Shown one piece after another: positions 20,587 through 33,228 of a stretch of DNA of 64,000 bases. Under the pieces are notes generated by a model. That model was not told the DNA's origin. It made no database searches and worked only from the letters and a program-made list of their open reading frames with translations. Source of the stretch: Coniferiporia sulphurascens (lineage: Eukaryota > Basidiomycota > Agaricomycetes > Hymenochaetales > Hymenochaetaceae); the NCBI GenBank assembly GCA_002794785.1, contig NBBA01000029.1, positions 26,823 through 90,822 of the forward strand, given 5' to 3'. Positions within the stretch are counted from its first letter, which is position 1. Each line of letters starts with the position of its first letter. A program made the position numbers and the translations under genes.

Positions 20587-23500
20587 TTTTATTATTATTA
20601 TTATTCCTGCAGTATTACATAATTACAAGCTGCCCCCCCGAAGGGGGGGCCCTAACTACATAACAACAGAGGCGCCCATCATCACACAGCACATGAAACT
20701 GGGCAGGGGACCTGCTCCCAGAGGGTGCCGAAGTGTGGAGGTCCCCTATTGGTAACCAGAATGTAGGGAGGGAGGAGTACATATCACTATGACTAAACCG
20801 AATGGGTGAGGGCAGGTTTAAGGAAGAAGCTTAGAATGGTGAATGGGAGGGTGAGAGCACTGGCCGAGACATACGATGAGGAGTCCGAAGGGCAATCACA
20901 TATTAGAGGGAAAGGGTGGGAGCATACCTGATAGCTCCAAGAGGGCCTGGTCCGAGTCCTGGGTTCTGGGTCTGAGCATACAATGCATGTAGTCCCGAAG
21001 GAGGTCCAAGTCCATGTCCTCATTGGTAGGGTGTCCGCCTAGGTCCATTGCGGCAAAAGCCAGCTGGATGGCGCCCACAGTACGGTTGGAGAGGTGGTTG
21101 AGATGTCCCATCAGCCTTAGCCAGTGGCGCAGAACCAGGAGGCAGTTTTCGTCAGCCCACTCTGAGTGGTGGACTGGGAGAGGGTCCCAAGGTGGCCAGA
21201 CGCATCGTATCCACAGATGGAAGGTGCTGCAGCTGCCTAAGATATGGGCAGTCGACTGTGCGGGCCATGGGGGGTGGTTGTGCCATCTGCAGTGTGAGAT
21301 CAGGCCATGCCTGCGCCAGTAGGCTGAGTCAAAACTCAACCAGTAGCCCCTGTAGGGACTGGCGCAGCAGAGGACCTGTGCTACTGCAGATAGCTCATGG
21401 TGTGGGTGGTTGACCAAATGCATGAGGAGCTTCTGTGGCCAGCAAGAGGGGATGCCATGTACTGCCAGATATTTGTCTGCAGTGGAGGTGAGGGGGCATG
21501 CAAGCGAGAGGGTCCACCTGTCCATGAGTGTTTGGATGGTGACTTCTTTTAGTGTGGAGGTGGAGGGCTTTAAGTCGGATGGGGGGAGTTCTGTTGCCAG
21601 TTTTGCCTCCGTGTCAGCCCATTCATTGCTGGGGATGTCCAAGTGGCTGGGACACCAGGTGAAATGGATGGTGAGTTGGGGGTATGAGTCCAGCAAGGTC
21701 TCCACACCTGCCTTTCAGATGTGAAGGAGGTGGGTGCCAGGGGTGGCAGCCCAGGTGCGAAATAGGTGGAGGGCGGTCAGTGAATCAGACAAAAAGAAGA
21801 TATCCAATGCGACATGCAGTTGCGCAGGGAGGCGGCGCACCACCCAGCCAGGGGCTGTGGCGAGGGAGAACTCCTCAGCGTCCATGGCTGTGGCACAAGT
21901 GGGGGACTCCAGTTGGCATGACTGGAGGCGAATTTGGCCAAGCATTGCGCAGATGGCCGATCCTGACTTATTGTTGATGTGGGAGCTGTCTGTGAATACT
22001 TGGATGTGTGGAGTGGAGCCTAGTTTGTGCGCCGCCTTGATGAATGACTTTCATGTGTCGGTGCTGACTGGGGTGATGGGAGTGGTGAAGTGGATGCAGC
22101 CTTGGGTGAAGGCCAGTGGGTCCATCCATGGGGGATGCATGTATGCAGGGACTTGCTGAACCTGGGGGGCTCGGACCTGCAGAGAAAGTGAAAAAGGTCT
22201 ATTAGCTATGTTTTTGAAAATTTTACGGCTGATAGAGTGGGGGGTATGCCAAAGGCATAGGGAATGAGTAGTCTTAATATATTCAAAATAGAAAGAAAGA
22301 GGGGGGATGGAGCATAGGAAGTTTGTGGAGTGGGGGGAGGTGCCCTGAAAGATGCCTAGGATCCATCAGCAGGCTGTGTTTTGCATGGCCTGGAGATGGT
22401 TTACCAGAGTTTTCTGGCAATGGCCATGGTACCAGACTGGTGCCCCCCATGAGAGGACTGAGCAGATGCAGGAGGTATAGAGGCGGCAGAGGAGGAGGGC
22501 CGAGATGCTGCGCTGGGTGTTTCCCAAGATGCGGAGGGCAGCTAGTGTCAATAGCCCCTTGGATTGCATGCACTCAACATGGGGCTTGAAGGAGAGGCCC
22601 AGATCCCACCAAATTCCCAGCCATCACAGTGGGATTGAAGGGCGAATCAGGGTGTCGGGGTCAACCTGTACCCCAGCCATGTCCCAGCCGTTATAGCCAG
22701 TACGTTGCTGGGGGGAGGGGGGGGGTGGAAGTGGGGCACTCTGTCTTGGCAGCTTCGATGTTGAGACCGATGGTGCCAAAGAGTGTGTCCAGTTGGTGGT
22801 ATGCGCTGGCGAGTGAGTGGCAGTTGGATGCTACTGAAGGGCCAATGCAAATTAGTAAGTGGTCATCAACATATGCGAGGGCAGTGGTGCTGGCTTGGTG
22901 AAAGTGCTGGAGGACCATGCCTGCGAAAATGGTTGACAGAATTGGGGAGACCAGTGATCCTTGGGGGGTGCCTAGGTCGGGTTTAGGGGTGGTGGGGAGG
23001 GTAGTGCCGTTGAAGGCGATGGCGACCTGCCGATCCATCATGAAGGAGAGGCACCAGGCGGCCATGTTTGGTGCACAGCCGAGTTCCAACAGTTGTCAGT
23101 GGAGGAGTTGGGGGTGTACTGAGTCGAAGAAGCCCTGTATGTTGACCGCAAGGACTGAGCATACACGGCCCTCCGAGTGGGTGCGTTCTGCAATCTGTAA
23201 AAGGTGTTGGGTGGCGTTGTAGACTGAGTGGCCTTGGTGCCCCCCATATTGGTTTGGCAGCAACCAGTCTCTTGTATTAGTGAGGAACTGGAGCCTGTTA
23301 GCAATGACTTTTTCGAGGAGTTTCCCTAGGGTCTCCTCAAGGGTTATGGGCCGGTATGAGTGTGGTGAGAATGGGTCCTTCTTGTTTGGCTTCTGGAGCA
23401 TCACCACCTTTGCCACCCGCCAGCACTCAGGGTGGTGCCCTAAGTGCAGACAATCATTGAAAAGTGAGAGAATCTCTTTGGGGTAAGCTTCCACCACCCA

Positions 23501-24152
23501 TTTCAGGGGGCAGTAACCTATTCCTGAGAGGCCTGGTGCCAACAAGTTGGATGTGTTGGCCAGTGCCCCTGTGATCTCCATAAGGAGGATGGGTGGGGCA
23601 GCTGGTTGGGGTGGTGGTAGCAGTGTAGTGGCCATGGCCTGAGGTGGGGGGGCATGAAGAAGGTTGCGCAGAAAAGCTCACCTTTCTCTTCATCCATTTT
23701 GGTGAAGGAGCTGTCTCGTCATTTGAGCGATGGGATGGGGGTGGGTCAGTTGCCTAGGCCATGTTTGGCCCAGTTCCAGATGTTGGAGGTGTTTGCTTCC
23801 AATGCCTGGTCGGCATAGAACTGCTGTTTGGCTGTCCTAACGCCCCTTTTGAAGGCACATCTGACTGATGAGCACTGGAGGGGGGTGGTGGCCATCATGA
23901 TAGCCATTAGGAGGGTCTTGCAGTGTGGTGACCACCATGGGACTTCCGTTTTCAATGGTTTGGAGAGGCAGGTGAATGGCCGGAGGGTGGCTGACATGGT
24001 GTCAGTGACTGCCTTAGTCTTAATGTCCAGTGCATAGGTGTCGGTTCCTGGTAGACGGAAGGCTGCTTCGAGGAGGGGGAAGGCAATGTTGGTCCATTCC
24101 TCCTTGTCGGCTGGGAGGAGCTGGTGTGTCTTTAGGACAGGAGGGGGGGGCC
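20587..24152 (-). mobile_element. LINE-C, 3' end through endonuclease C terminus
   Basis: Minus-strand LINE inserted in LINE-A ORF1. Order from its 3' end: AAT-type tail (20587-20608), GGGCCCCCCC hairpin (about 20630-20652), C-terminal tail and RNase H (about 20900-22150), reverse transcriptase (about 22280-23700; RPITLEETLGKLLEKV, FAGMVLQHF, AYVDDHLL), linker (NIWNWAKHGL) and endonuclease C terminus up to 24152. ORF2 is split into several frames by stops and frameshifts. At 24152 an LTR begins. The next upstream endonuclease bases reappear, inverted, at 33278-33541. Confidence 0.88.
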
Positions 24153-24711
24153 TGTTACAATTTTCCTTTACTTTCCCATATGTGCTGACTCATTTCCCTC
24201 TTCATCATCATCAGTCAGTGCAACTCCCCCATTTCTCTTCCTTACTCATCCTTATTCACCTTACACCATAAGACGCCATGATGATGCCATATCACATCAC
24301 CATGACGTGCCTTGCTTACTGATAGCCCTACTTGTATTACCAAGGCATTCCTTGGGTTTCCATGACCTTCCATAGTCTGGTAAACTACCCTACACAGGCC
24401 GCTACAGTAGTAAACACATAGAGTAGCATATAAGCATGTAACTTCAGTAGCACAAGCCCTAAGCTTGTGCTCTTTGTTCATACAAGCCCATTATCTGCTA
24501 CCACCAGTCTACTGTGTGCTGTTGAGCCACTAGTCGCTTTGTCATAACCCGACTCTGCTCAGAAGCCTACCATGTCCACATTGTTGATCAGGAAGCCCCA
24601 CCAACAATCACCTTCGACTTACGACATCTAGGAAGCCCCGTTGTCATCACCATCAGCACCGACAATCAGGAAGCCCTGACATCGATCACCATGTAACCGT
24701 TGAGCTTAACA
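24153..24711 (+). repeat. LTR of the chromovirus family (left boundary of inverted block)
   Basis: 559-bp LTR, TGTTACA to TTAACA, nearly identical in long stretches to those at 33542-34100 (opposite strand) and 42269-42827. Left flank GGGCC is LINE-C endonuclease; right flank is mid-pol chromovirus sequence, so there is no matching duplication across it. It has no primer-binding site, gag or protease after it. It could be the 5' LTR of an internally deleted element, or a recombinant LTR at an inversion breakpoint. Confidence 0.85.
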
Positions 24712-26250
24712 GCATTATCTAGATGCCCTGACCATGGCAAAGAACCACTGGAGGAACGAATTATGTTACCGGACACTCTATTCATCAGAACCATCAATGT
24801 TGATCTCCAGAACTGTATTCGAGATGCACAGGAAAGGGACTCATTCATGAAAACGATCCAGGATGCATGAGCACTAAAAATCCCGTCTCCTTTCCGATTC
24901 TCTCTTGAAGATTGGACCATTGATTCCGGTCTCCTCCGCTACCAGAAATGGGTCTACATACCAGACAATGCAGAAATCAAACAAGAAATATTGCAAATGT
25001 TCCATGATCTCCCATCGTTTGGCCACCTGGGGCTATTCAAAACTTCCCAATTAGTGTGACAACACTATTGGTGGCCTGGCTCGACGGTGTTTGTAGGAAA
25101 TTACATCAAAGGATGTGCTGCGTGTCAACAGATGAAAATCAACACACACCCGACCAAGCCGCCTCTGCTCCTGATCCCTGCGGACGCATCCATGCTCCCA
25201 TTCCAATCAGTCTCCATGGACTTCATTACCGATCTACCTGCATCAAACAGATATGACTCTATAATGGTAGTAGTGGACCATGACACTTCCAAATGAATTG
25301 TCCTTATCCCCTGTCACAAGACAATTGACGCACTTGGAACAGCAAAGTGTTACCACGACAACGTGTACCAACAATTCGGGCTCCCCAAATGTATTGTCTC
25401 AGACCGAGGACCCCAATTCGTGTCACAAGTCTTCCAGATGCTGTGCACCTGCTTAGGTATCAAGTCAAAGCTGTCCACAGCCTACCACCCCCAAACTGAT
25501 GGGCAAACTGAATGCACCAATCAGGAAGTAGAGGCTTATCTGCGCATTTATTGCGGCACATCGCCTCACTCCTGGGCTGACTCACATACAGACCTGGAAT
25601 TCTCACACAATATCCAGACCCATTCAGTTACCAAGACATCGCTGTTCACTATTATGTTTGGGTACAACCCTATACCCATCCCCTCAGTGATAGAAGATAC
25701 CAACCTCCCATCTCTCTCACAATGCCTATGCCTTCTTACTTCAATCAGAAAAGAAGTGCTTGCCGCCCATGATCTAGCCCACGCCCATATGGCACATTTC
25801 AGAGCACAAGGCTTCAAACCATTCAAACTTGGCAACAAGGTTTGGTTAGAAGCCACAAATTTGCATTTTCCCAACTGCTCTCACAAATTATCGCCTAAAT
25901 GGGAGGGACCATTTCCCATAATTCAGGTACTGTCACCCCTGAATTATCGCCTAAAACTGCCAGAAGCATGGCAAATCCACCCCATTTTCCATGCCTCGCT
26001 ACTTTCGGCTTACTTGGAGACCGAAGCACATGGACCCCCATTCAGTCAACCACCACCTGACCTGATAGAAGATAAACAGGAATACGAAATTGAGGCCATC
26101 GTCTCCCACAAAGGCGCCGGAAACAGACAGCGTTTCCTAGTCAAGTGGACCAGCTACCCCTCTTCCGAAAACCAATGGCTAGCCAAAAAAGACCTTTCAC
26201 ATGCTTCTGACGTCCTAAAAACATATAAAACCCTCAAAAAAATCACCTAA
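24712..26250 (+). pseudogene. Chromovirus pol fragment: integrase with chromodomain
   Basis: 3' part of a Ty3/Gypsy pol polyprotein, which inserts the DNA copy into the genome. Seen in order: a spacer region, the HHCC zinc-binding domain ([19 protein letters not shown]), the DDE core (Asp in SMDFITDLP, Asp in IVSDRGPQF, Glu in PQTDGQTECTNQ), a GPF-type region (PKWEGPFPIIQVL) and a C-terminal chromodomain (EYEIEAIV, RFLVKWTSYPSSENQW), stop at 26248-26250. In-frame TGA codons occur near 24868, 25059 and 25294; from 25363 on it is open for 295 codons. Gag, protease, reverse transcriptase and RNase H are absent. The chromodomain marks it as a chromovirus. Confidence 0.9.
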
Positions 26251-26505
26251 CTTTCTTCATTCACTCCACCCCAATTGCATGATCACCGCCCACATCACCC
26301 ACCACAACCACCTCTGGTACCTCACCATTGTCATCCCTGGAGGTATCATCATCCTCATCTATGCCATCAACCTCATTACTCACCCTTGTCCTACACCTCC
26401 AGTCTCCTGCCTACGCTTCCCCACCATCACCAACCGCCATCCCATATCCCCTCTGCTTCCTCTCCAAACCCCGCAACCCACCATTTACCGACAGGAATTC
26501 CAACC
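26251..26505 (+). other. Spacer between pol and the downstream ORF
   Basis: C-rich sequence full of CAC/CCA words. Frames here are open on several strands because of composition (few G or T), not because of a recognisable protein. It could be the 5' part of the downstream ORF in degraded form. Confidence 0.4.
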
Positions 26506-27599
26506 TCGGCCAACTGTTCCCACCTGAGCAGATGTCCTTGCGCAACTCCAACGCACCTTTCCCCAGGACTTCCCAGCCGCAACCCACATAGCACACATAG
26601 AGATTGAGATCAAAGAAGCCACCAACAAGCTACATGCCTTCGGAATCCCACCAGTTGACCTCCTCCTTTGCCTAGCTGATCTCCATAACCAGGCAGTCCA
26701 CCAGCATGAGCAGCTCCATGAACAACACCGGCAGCAATGAGAACGACTCCAAGTACCACCGCCATCACCAGTGCGCTACTTGGAGGCGATACCCCCAACC
26801 CCAGTGCCCATCTATTCGGCTACCCCCCAGGACCATCCTCCAGCATATACTGGGGGCCCCGGACATGGACAGCGATGTCAACCGTCTCCTCTCCATGCAC
26901 CCGAGAGCACACCAAGTCAACCAGATGCACCAACACCTCCGCATGGTGGAGGATATGTGGCACCTGGCATGGCACGCCCAAGAGCTAATGGAGATGCTTG
27001 AGTCTCGCTTGGGTAATCTGGTTGACGATCTCTGTCTCTTGCACAACATGGACTACGAGTCACTTGAGGAGGAGGACATTCATATGGTACTTGTCCCTCT
27101 CCACCCTCAAGCTCACCTCTACTGCCCAGCCCCATGTCCTCCGCTCGTCCCAACCGTGCTGCCCACACCTATGATCACTCGTCACAACTCATCCACCCAG
27201 ACACAGGCAAATCCCATCCAGGTTCAACCCCCATTGCAACCATTGTCCTTGTCATCCTCACTGTCTCACTGCTCGGCATGCTTGTCCACTGCCCACCTCA
27301 CCACCTACTGTGCGCAGTACATCTGCCCATGGTGCAATGAGGCCGCACCCGGTCACCCACCTGGCAACTGTCCGCAGCACAGACGACAGTCGGCATCACC
27401 CCCACCTCTTGCACAATCCTCAACCCTGGATGAAAATGCACCCCCACCATCTACTGCATCTAGTGGCGGCAGACGGACAGTGTGTATTTCTGACATCGGA
27501 GCCTGCGTCCTCCTCCAGTCTTACATGGATGACATCGCAGTGGGATTGGACTGCGACGACATTGATATGGGGTCCAACAATGATGACCTCTCTAACTAG
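26506..27599 (+). pseudogene. Post-pol ORF of the chromovirus with zinc-knuckle motif
   Basis: Second reading frame lying after pol. An N-terminal helical block (LQRTFPQDFPAATH, EIKEATNKLHAFGIPP, LHNQAVHQHEQLHEQ) is in one frame before a TGA; the rest is a 297-codon frame ending at 27599. The latter holds HLRMVEDMWHLAWHAQELM, a Pro/Ser-rich middle, a Cys/His cluster (CSACLSTAHLTTYC, YICPWCNEAAPGH, GNCPQHR) and an acidic C terminus (DDIDMGSNNDDL). I recall mushroom chromoviruses carrying such an extra ORF, but cannot assign its function; a gag-like or RNA-binding role is a guess. At least one frameshift makes it non-functional here. Confidence 0.6.
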
Positions 27600-28087
27600 G
27601 GGACCCTAGTCCGCAATGACAGAAAACTAGTGTGTATCCACAATGACCCTAAACTACTACTCCTGGGCATGACCTTAAACTGCCCACTAGTGCGTTTCCT
27701 ACCTTTTTTTTTTACACCCATTTCTCTGCCTGTTATCATCCTTATTGGCAGCTTGCCTTCTCCTTATTGTTTACTGGCCTCCACCTGGCCACTATAGGCA
27801 CCTATGACTCACAATCCGGGTCAGGGATTCTTGTCGCACTTATTTTCCACTTTCTCACCGTCCTTGGACATTATACCAATAATTTTGGTGAGGGACCAGG
27901 ATTAGGTACCAAAGGGTGCAGTAACAGACCCTGTGGTGAACCTAGCATTACACTTAAAGACCTGCTAGGCCGGCTTCTTGATACACCTGGATTTTTTTTA
28001 TTTCTCTTTTGTTTTGGTCTCCCCTTTTACTTCTCTTTTGTTTTATTTTGACAATTCGGTGACTTGTCGATCCTAAATGGGAGGCAA
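27600..28087 (+). other. 3' untranslated region and polypurine tract of the chromovirus
   Basis: Non-coding stretch from the ORF stop to the 3' LTR. It ends AATGGGAGGCAA directly before the LTR, a plausible polypurine tract for plus-strand priming. T-runs occur near 27703-27713 and 27990. No other feature seen. Confidence 0.6.
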
Positions 28088-28652
28088 TGTTATGTTTTTC
28101 TTTACTTTTCCCTTATTTGCGCTGACTCACTTCCTATTTGTCATCACTAGTCAGCACAACTCCCCCTTTTCTCTCTATTACTCATCCTTATTTGCATCAC
28201 ACCATAAGACACCATCATAACGCCATACCACACCATCATAATGTGCTTTGCTTACTGATACCTCCACCTGTATTACCAAGGCATTCCTTGGGTTTCCATG
28301 ACCTTCCATAAGTCTGGTAAACGACCTTATACATGACCCTACAGTAGCAAACACATAGAGTAGCATATAAGCATGTAACTTTGGTAGCACAAGTCCTAAG
28401 CTTGTGCTCTTTGTTCATACAAGCCCATTATATGCGCCTCAGTGCCCTCTGTGTGCTATACTTCATCATCTGGCACTTCATCGCAACCTGACTCCTCTAC
28501 AGCACCCACCACGTACCTTCTCGACGATCAGGAAGCTCCTGTCACCGATCATCCCCACCTTACGACATCTAGGAAGCCCCATTGCTGTAGTCACCAGTCT
28601 CAACGATCAGGAAGCCCTGCCATCGATCACCACATAACTGTTGAGCTTAACA
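28088..28652 (+). repeat. 3' LTR of the chromovirus (diverged copy)
   Basis: About 565 bp from TGTTATG to TTAACA. It aligns over its length with the other LTRs of the window, including CATATAAGCATGTAAC, AAGCTTGTGCTC and AGGAAGCC repeats, but is clearly more diverged. It follows the polypurine tract and so identifies the whole solo-LTR family as belonging to this chromovirus. The right flank CTGCC does not match the left flank of any LTR in the window. Confidence 0.88.
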
Positions 28653-28905
28653 CTGCCCTGCAGCAGGTGACTTCAGTCAGGAAACCTTGGTTCGGGGCAA
28701 CCCGGATCGCACTTTCAGGTGCTGAGCACTGCCCTCCTGGGTACCTCAGAGCTCACATTGTCCCTGGCATGACAAATCAAAAACTGCCCCCCCCCCAAAT
28801 TCCCAAAAGGGTCTCTAATGACGGCACCTTGTGCTAAAAGGAGATAGGGGGCTCATAACACATGGCATGGCAGTAAGAACCACCCAATGCTGAAAGGTGA
28901 CAGGG
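28653..28905. other. Unidentified 250-bp stretch
   Basis: Sequence between the 3' LTR and the next LINE. It includes a run of C (28790-28797) and no open frame of note. It does not resemble LINE, LTR or KDZ sequence elsewhere in the window. Confidence 0.4.
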
Positions 28906-30265
28906 CACCATGGGCCTCTTGGGGACTCTCCACCCTTGCAGCCCTCCGCATCTTAGGCAACACCAAACGCAGAGTATCGGCCCTCCTCCTCTGTCAACTA
29001 TACACCAGCTGTGTCCGCTCCATCTTGGCATGGGGTGCACTGGTCTGGTACCACGGCCGCTGCCAGAAAACCCTGGTCAACCGCCTCCAGTCCGTGCAAA
29101 ACACGGCCTGCCGGTGGATCCTTGGTGTCTACAAAGGCACCTCACCTTTCTCTACTAATTTCCTCTGCTCAGTCCCTCCCCTTTCTTTTTACTTCGAGTA
29201 TCTAAAAATGTCCCATTCCCTGCATCTATGGCGCACCCCCCACACTATCGGCTGCAAACATTTTCATAATGTAACTAATAGAACCTTTTTCCCTTTCTCT
29301 GCAGGTCCGAGTCCCTCGGGTACAACCCGTCCCTGCATACATGCATCCTCCCTGGACGGACCCACTAGCCTTCACAAGTGGACAGGTCACCTTCACCCTC
29401 CCCTCCATTCCAGTCACAGGTGATACATGGAAAGAGTTCGTGAAAGCCACCAGGGACTTAAGCACCACCCCCCACCTCCAGGTCTTCACTGATGGCTCAC
29501 GCATTGGAACTGCCTCAGGATCCGCCATCTGCGCTATGCATGGCCTCACCAGACTTTGGTCCCGCCGCCTCACCTCCCCCACCTGCACCACTGCAATGGA
29601 TGCGGAAATTTTCTCACCTGCCACCGCCCCAGGCTGGGCTGTGCACCGCCTCCTCAACCACCTGCCTGTCGCATCGGACATGTTCTTTTTTTCCGATTCA
29701 CTGACGGCACTCAACCTTTTCCGCACTTGGGCTGCCATGCCTGGTGCCCATCTCCTCCACCTTTGGAAGGCAGGGGTCGAGACGCTTCTGGACTCGCATC
29801 CAGGCCTCACCATCCACTTCGTGTGGTGTCCGGGTCATTCAGACATCCCCAGGAATGAATGGGCTGACGACAAAGCGAAACTCGCCACAGAGCTCCCCCC
29901 CTTGCAACTTGCGCCCTCCATATCCGCACTCAAAGAGGTGGCCACCAAGACACTGGTTGAATGGTGGACACTGTCTCTAGCCTGCCCTCTCGCCTCCACC
30001 GCCAACAAATACTTGGCAGTGCACGGCATCCCCTCTCGTCGCCCACAGAAGCTCCTCACCCACTCCACAGACCACCCCCACCATCACCTCTCTGCAGTGG
30101 CGCAAGTCCTCTGCCACACCGGTCCCACGGGGGCTACTGGCTGAGCTTTGACTCAGCCTACCGGTGTAGGCATGGCCTGATCTCCCACTGCAGGTGGCAC
30201 AACCACCCACCATGGCCCACACAGACGACTGCCCACATTTTAGGTGGGTGTACCACTTTCTGACC
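28906..30265 (+). mobile_element. LINE-D1, truncated at both ends
   Basis: Plus-strand LINE piece from the C-terminal reverse transcriptase region (TLAALRILGNTKRRV, RWILGVYKGTSPFSTNF) into RNase H (29341-30144: FTDGSRIGT, TAMDAEIFS, FSDSLTALNLF, CPGHSDIPRNEWADD). It stops at TTTCTGACC and joins directly to a second LINE (LINE-D2) without tail or hairpin, so the junction is a deletion or recombination. RNase H catalytic Asp-Glu-Asp-Asp residues are all present. A frameshift lies at about 30127. Confidence 0.85.
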
Positions 30266-32969
30266 CCAACCAGCTGCCCCACCCATCCTCCTCATGGAGC
30301 TCACAGGGGCACTGGCCGACACATCCAACTTGTCGGCACCGGGCCTCTTGGGAATAGGTTACCGCCCCCTGAAATGGGTGGTGGATGCTTACCCCGACAA
30401 GATTCTCTCACTTTTCAACGACTGCCTATGCGTGGGGCACCACCCTACGTGCTAGCAAGCGGCAAAAGTGGTGGTGCTATGGAAGCCAAACAAGAAGGAC
30501 CCTTTCTCGCCATGTTCATACAGGCCCATCACCCTCGAGGAGACCCTAGGGAAACTCCTCGAAAAGATCATCACTAACCGGCTCCAGTTCCTTGCTAACA
30601 TGCGGGATTGGCTGCCGCCTAACCAATACAGGGGGCATCAAGGCCATTCAGTCTATGATGCCGCCCAACACCTTTTACAGATTGTGGAGCATGCCCACTC
30701 AGAGGGCTGCGTCTGTTCGGTCCTAGCAGTCGACATTCAGGGCTTCTTCGACTCAGTACACCCCCAACTCCTCCACCAACAACTGCTGGACCTTGGTTGC
30801 ACACCCAACATGGCCAACTGGTGCTTGTCCTTCATGATGGACCAGCAGGTTGCCATCTCCTTCAATGGCACCACCCTCCCCACTGCCCAAAAACCCGACC
30901 TCGGCACCCCTCAGGGATCGCCAGTCTCCCCCATCTTGTCGACAATATTTGCAGGCGTGGTCCTCCAGCGCTTCCACCAAGCCGGCACCACTGCCCTAGC
31001 ATATGTCGATGACCATTTACTAATCTGCATAGGTCCCTCAGTGGCATCCAACTGCCATGCACTGGCCCATGCCTACCACCAACTAGACACCCTCTTCGGC
31101 ACCATTGGTCTAAACATTGAGGCCACCAAGACGGAGTGCCTCCACTTCCATCCCCCTCGGCAATGCACCAGCTATGACGGCTGGGACACGGCTGGGGTCC
31201 AGGTCAACCTAAACACCCTGATCCACCCCTCAATCCCACTGCGGTGGCTGGGGATATGGTGGGACCCGGGCCTCTCTTTCAAGCCACATGTCAAGCACAT
31301 GCGCTCCAAAGGGCTCTCTACCCTTGCCGCCCTCCGCATTCTGGGCAACACTCAACATGGTATCTCGGCCCTCCTCCTCCACTGCCTGTACACCCCCTGC
31401 ATTCGCTCTGTCCTGACCTGGGGCACACCGGTCTGGTACCACAGCAGCCGCCAGAAAACCCTGGTAAACCACCTCCAGGCTGTCCAAAACACGGCCTGTC
31501 GCTGGATTCTTGGCGTCTTTAAGGGCACCTCCCCCCACTCCACTAATTTTCTTTGCTCCATTCCCCCTCTCTCTTTCTATTTCGAGTATATAAAGACCAC
31601 CCACTCCCTGCATCTATGGTGCACCCCTCACTCCATTGGCCAAAAATTATTTAAAAACGTAGCTAACAGACCTTTCTCCCTTTCTTTGCAGGTCCGAGCC
31701 CCTTGGGTTCAACAAGTCCCTGCATACACACACCCCCCATGGACAGACCCCCTGGCCTTCACCAATGGCCGCATCCACTTCACCACCCCCATCACCCCAG
31801 TTAGCAGTGACACCTGCAAACAATTTGTGCGCACTGCCCAAGCCCTGGGCTCCACCCCCCACATCCAGGTTTTCACAGATGGTTCTCGCATTGACAACAA
31901 GTCGGGCTCCACCATCTGCGCAATGCTAGGCCCCACCCGCCTTCAGTCTTGACAACTGGAGTCCCCCACCTGCGCCACTGCCACAGACGCCGAGGAATTT
32001 TCCCTTGCAATGGCCCCTGGCTGGGTTGCATGCCGCCTCCTGGCCCAACTGCATGTCACATCAGACATCTTCTTCCTGTCCGATTTGCTGACTGCAATAC
32101 ACCTTTTCTGCACTTGGGCCACCGCTCCTGGCACCCACCTCCTCCACATTTGGAAAGCAGGCATGGAAACTCTGCTGGACTCATTTCCCCAGCTCACCAT
32201 TCACTTTGTGTGGTGTCCCGGACACTTGGACATCCCAGGCAATGAATGGGCTGACACAGAAGCGAAACTAGCGATGGAGCTCCCTCCATCCGACCTCAAG
32301 CCCTCTACCTCTGCGCTAAAAGAAGTCGCAGTCCATACACTCATGGACTGGTGGACACTCTCACTCGCACGCCCACTTGCCTCAACCACTGATGAATACT
32401 TGGCGGTACATGGCCTCCCTTCCTGCCGACTGCGCAAGCTACTCATGCATGCAGTCGACCACCCACGAAGCGAGCTTTCTGCAGTTGCGCAGGTCCTCTG
32501 CCATGCCGGTCCCTATGGGGGCTACTGGCTGAGGTTTGACTCAGCCTACCAATGCAGGCACGGCCTGATCTCACACTGCAGGTGGCACAACCACCCCCCC
32601 TGGCCAGCACAGTCAACCGCCCACATCTTAGGCGGCTGCAGCACATTCCACCTGTGGATACGACATGTATGGCCACCACGGGACCCCCTCCTGGTCCACC
32701 ACTCAGAGTGGGCTGATGAACACCGCCTCCCGGTTTTGCACCATTGGCTAAAGCTGACAGGGCACTTAAACCGCCTTTCGGACCGCACCGTGGGCGCCAT
32801 ACGGCTAGCTTTCACTGCAATGGACATAGATGGCCACCCCACCGACAAGGATATGGACCCGGACCGCCTATGGGAATACATGCATCATATGCTCGGACCT
32901 CGAACCCAGGACTCGGACCCAGCCCTTTTGGAGCTATCAGGTACACTCCCTCCTTTTCCTTCTGACTAG
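30266..32969 (+). pseudogene. LINE-D2 ORF2: reverse transcriptase and RNase H
   Basis: Copies element RNA into DNA at the nicked target. Reverse transcriptase (to about 31600): PNKKDPFSPCSYRPITLEE, LAVDIQGFFDSVHPQ, DLGTPQGSPVSPILSTIF, and the catalytic AYVDDHLLI. Then RWILGVFKGTSP, the VPAYTHPPWTDPLAF joint, and RNase H with Asp (FTDGSRID), Glu (DAEEFS), Asp (LSDLLTA) and Asp (NEWADTEAK), ending LLELSGTLPPFPSD. A frameshift near 30468 separates the first part. The frame from 30468 runs to 32969 with a single stop, TGA at 31950-31952, where relatives read Arg or Cys-like codons. 5' domains were never inserted. Confidence 0.88.
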
Positions 32970-33207
32970 TGCCTGCCTTTCAAATTCCCTGGAATACGTC
33001 CCAGCCGGTGCTCTCGCCATCCCTTTCACCATTCTAAGCTTCCTACTTTGCCTGCCCTCACCAGCTTGGTTAGTTCGTAGCGATATGTACTCCTCCTTCT
33101 CCAGCGTGTTTTCTACTAAATAGGGGCTCTTACCACTTCGGGGAGCAGAGCCCCTGCCCAGTTTTGTGTGACACACAATGATGGGCGCCTCCATTGTTAT
33201 GTAGTTA

Positions 33208-33228
33208 GGGCCCCCCCTTCGAGGGGGC
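33208..33228 (+). other. LINE 3' stem-loop (type 1)
   Basis: GC-only hairpin near the LINE 3' end, about 8 bp of stem around TTCG, followed by CTTGTAATTATGTAATAC and GGAATAAT. The same hairpin sits at the 3' end of copies B, C, N, E, K, F, H, I and P. Probably the RNA structure that the LINE reverse transcriptase recognises. Confidence 0.7.

Noticed and set aside
22323..22589. Plus-strand Arg/Gly-rich frames opposite LINE coding sequence, here and in many similar places
   Set aside because: Antisense shadows of GC-rich reverse transcriptase and RNase H codons; they recur in every LINE copy and have no independent conservation.
26275..26607. His/Pro-rich frames after the chromodomain
   Set aside because: C- and A-rich composition leaves all frames open; no conserved motif.
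24153..28652. An intact LTR retrotransposon
   Set aside because: Gag, protease, reverse transcriptase and RNase H are missing, no primer-binding site follows the left LTR, the two LTRs are clearly diverged from each other, and the flanks GGGCC and CTGCC do not match.
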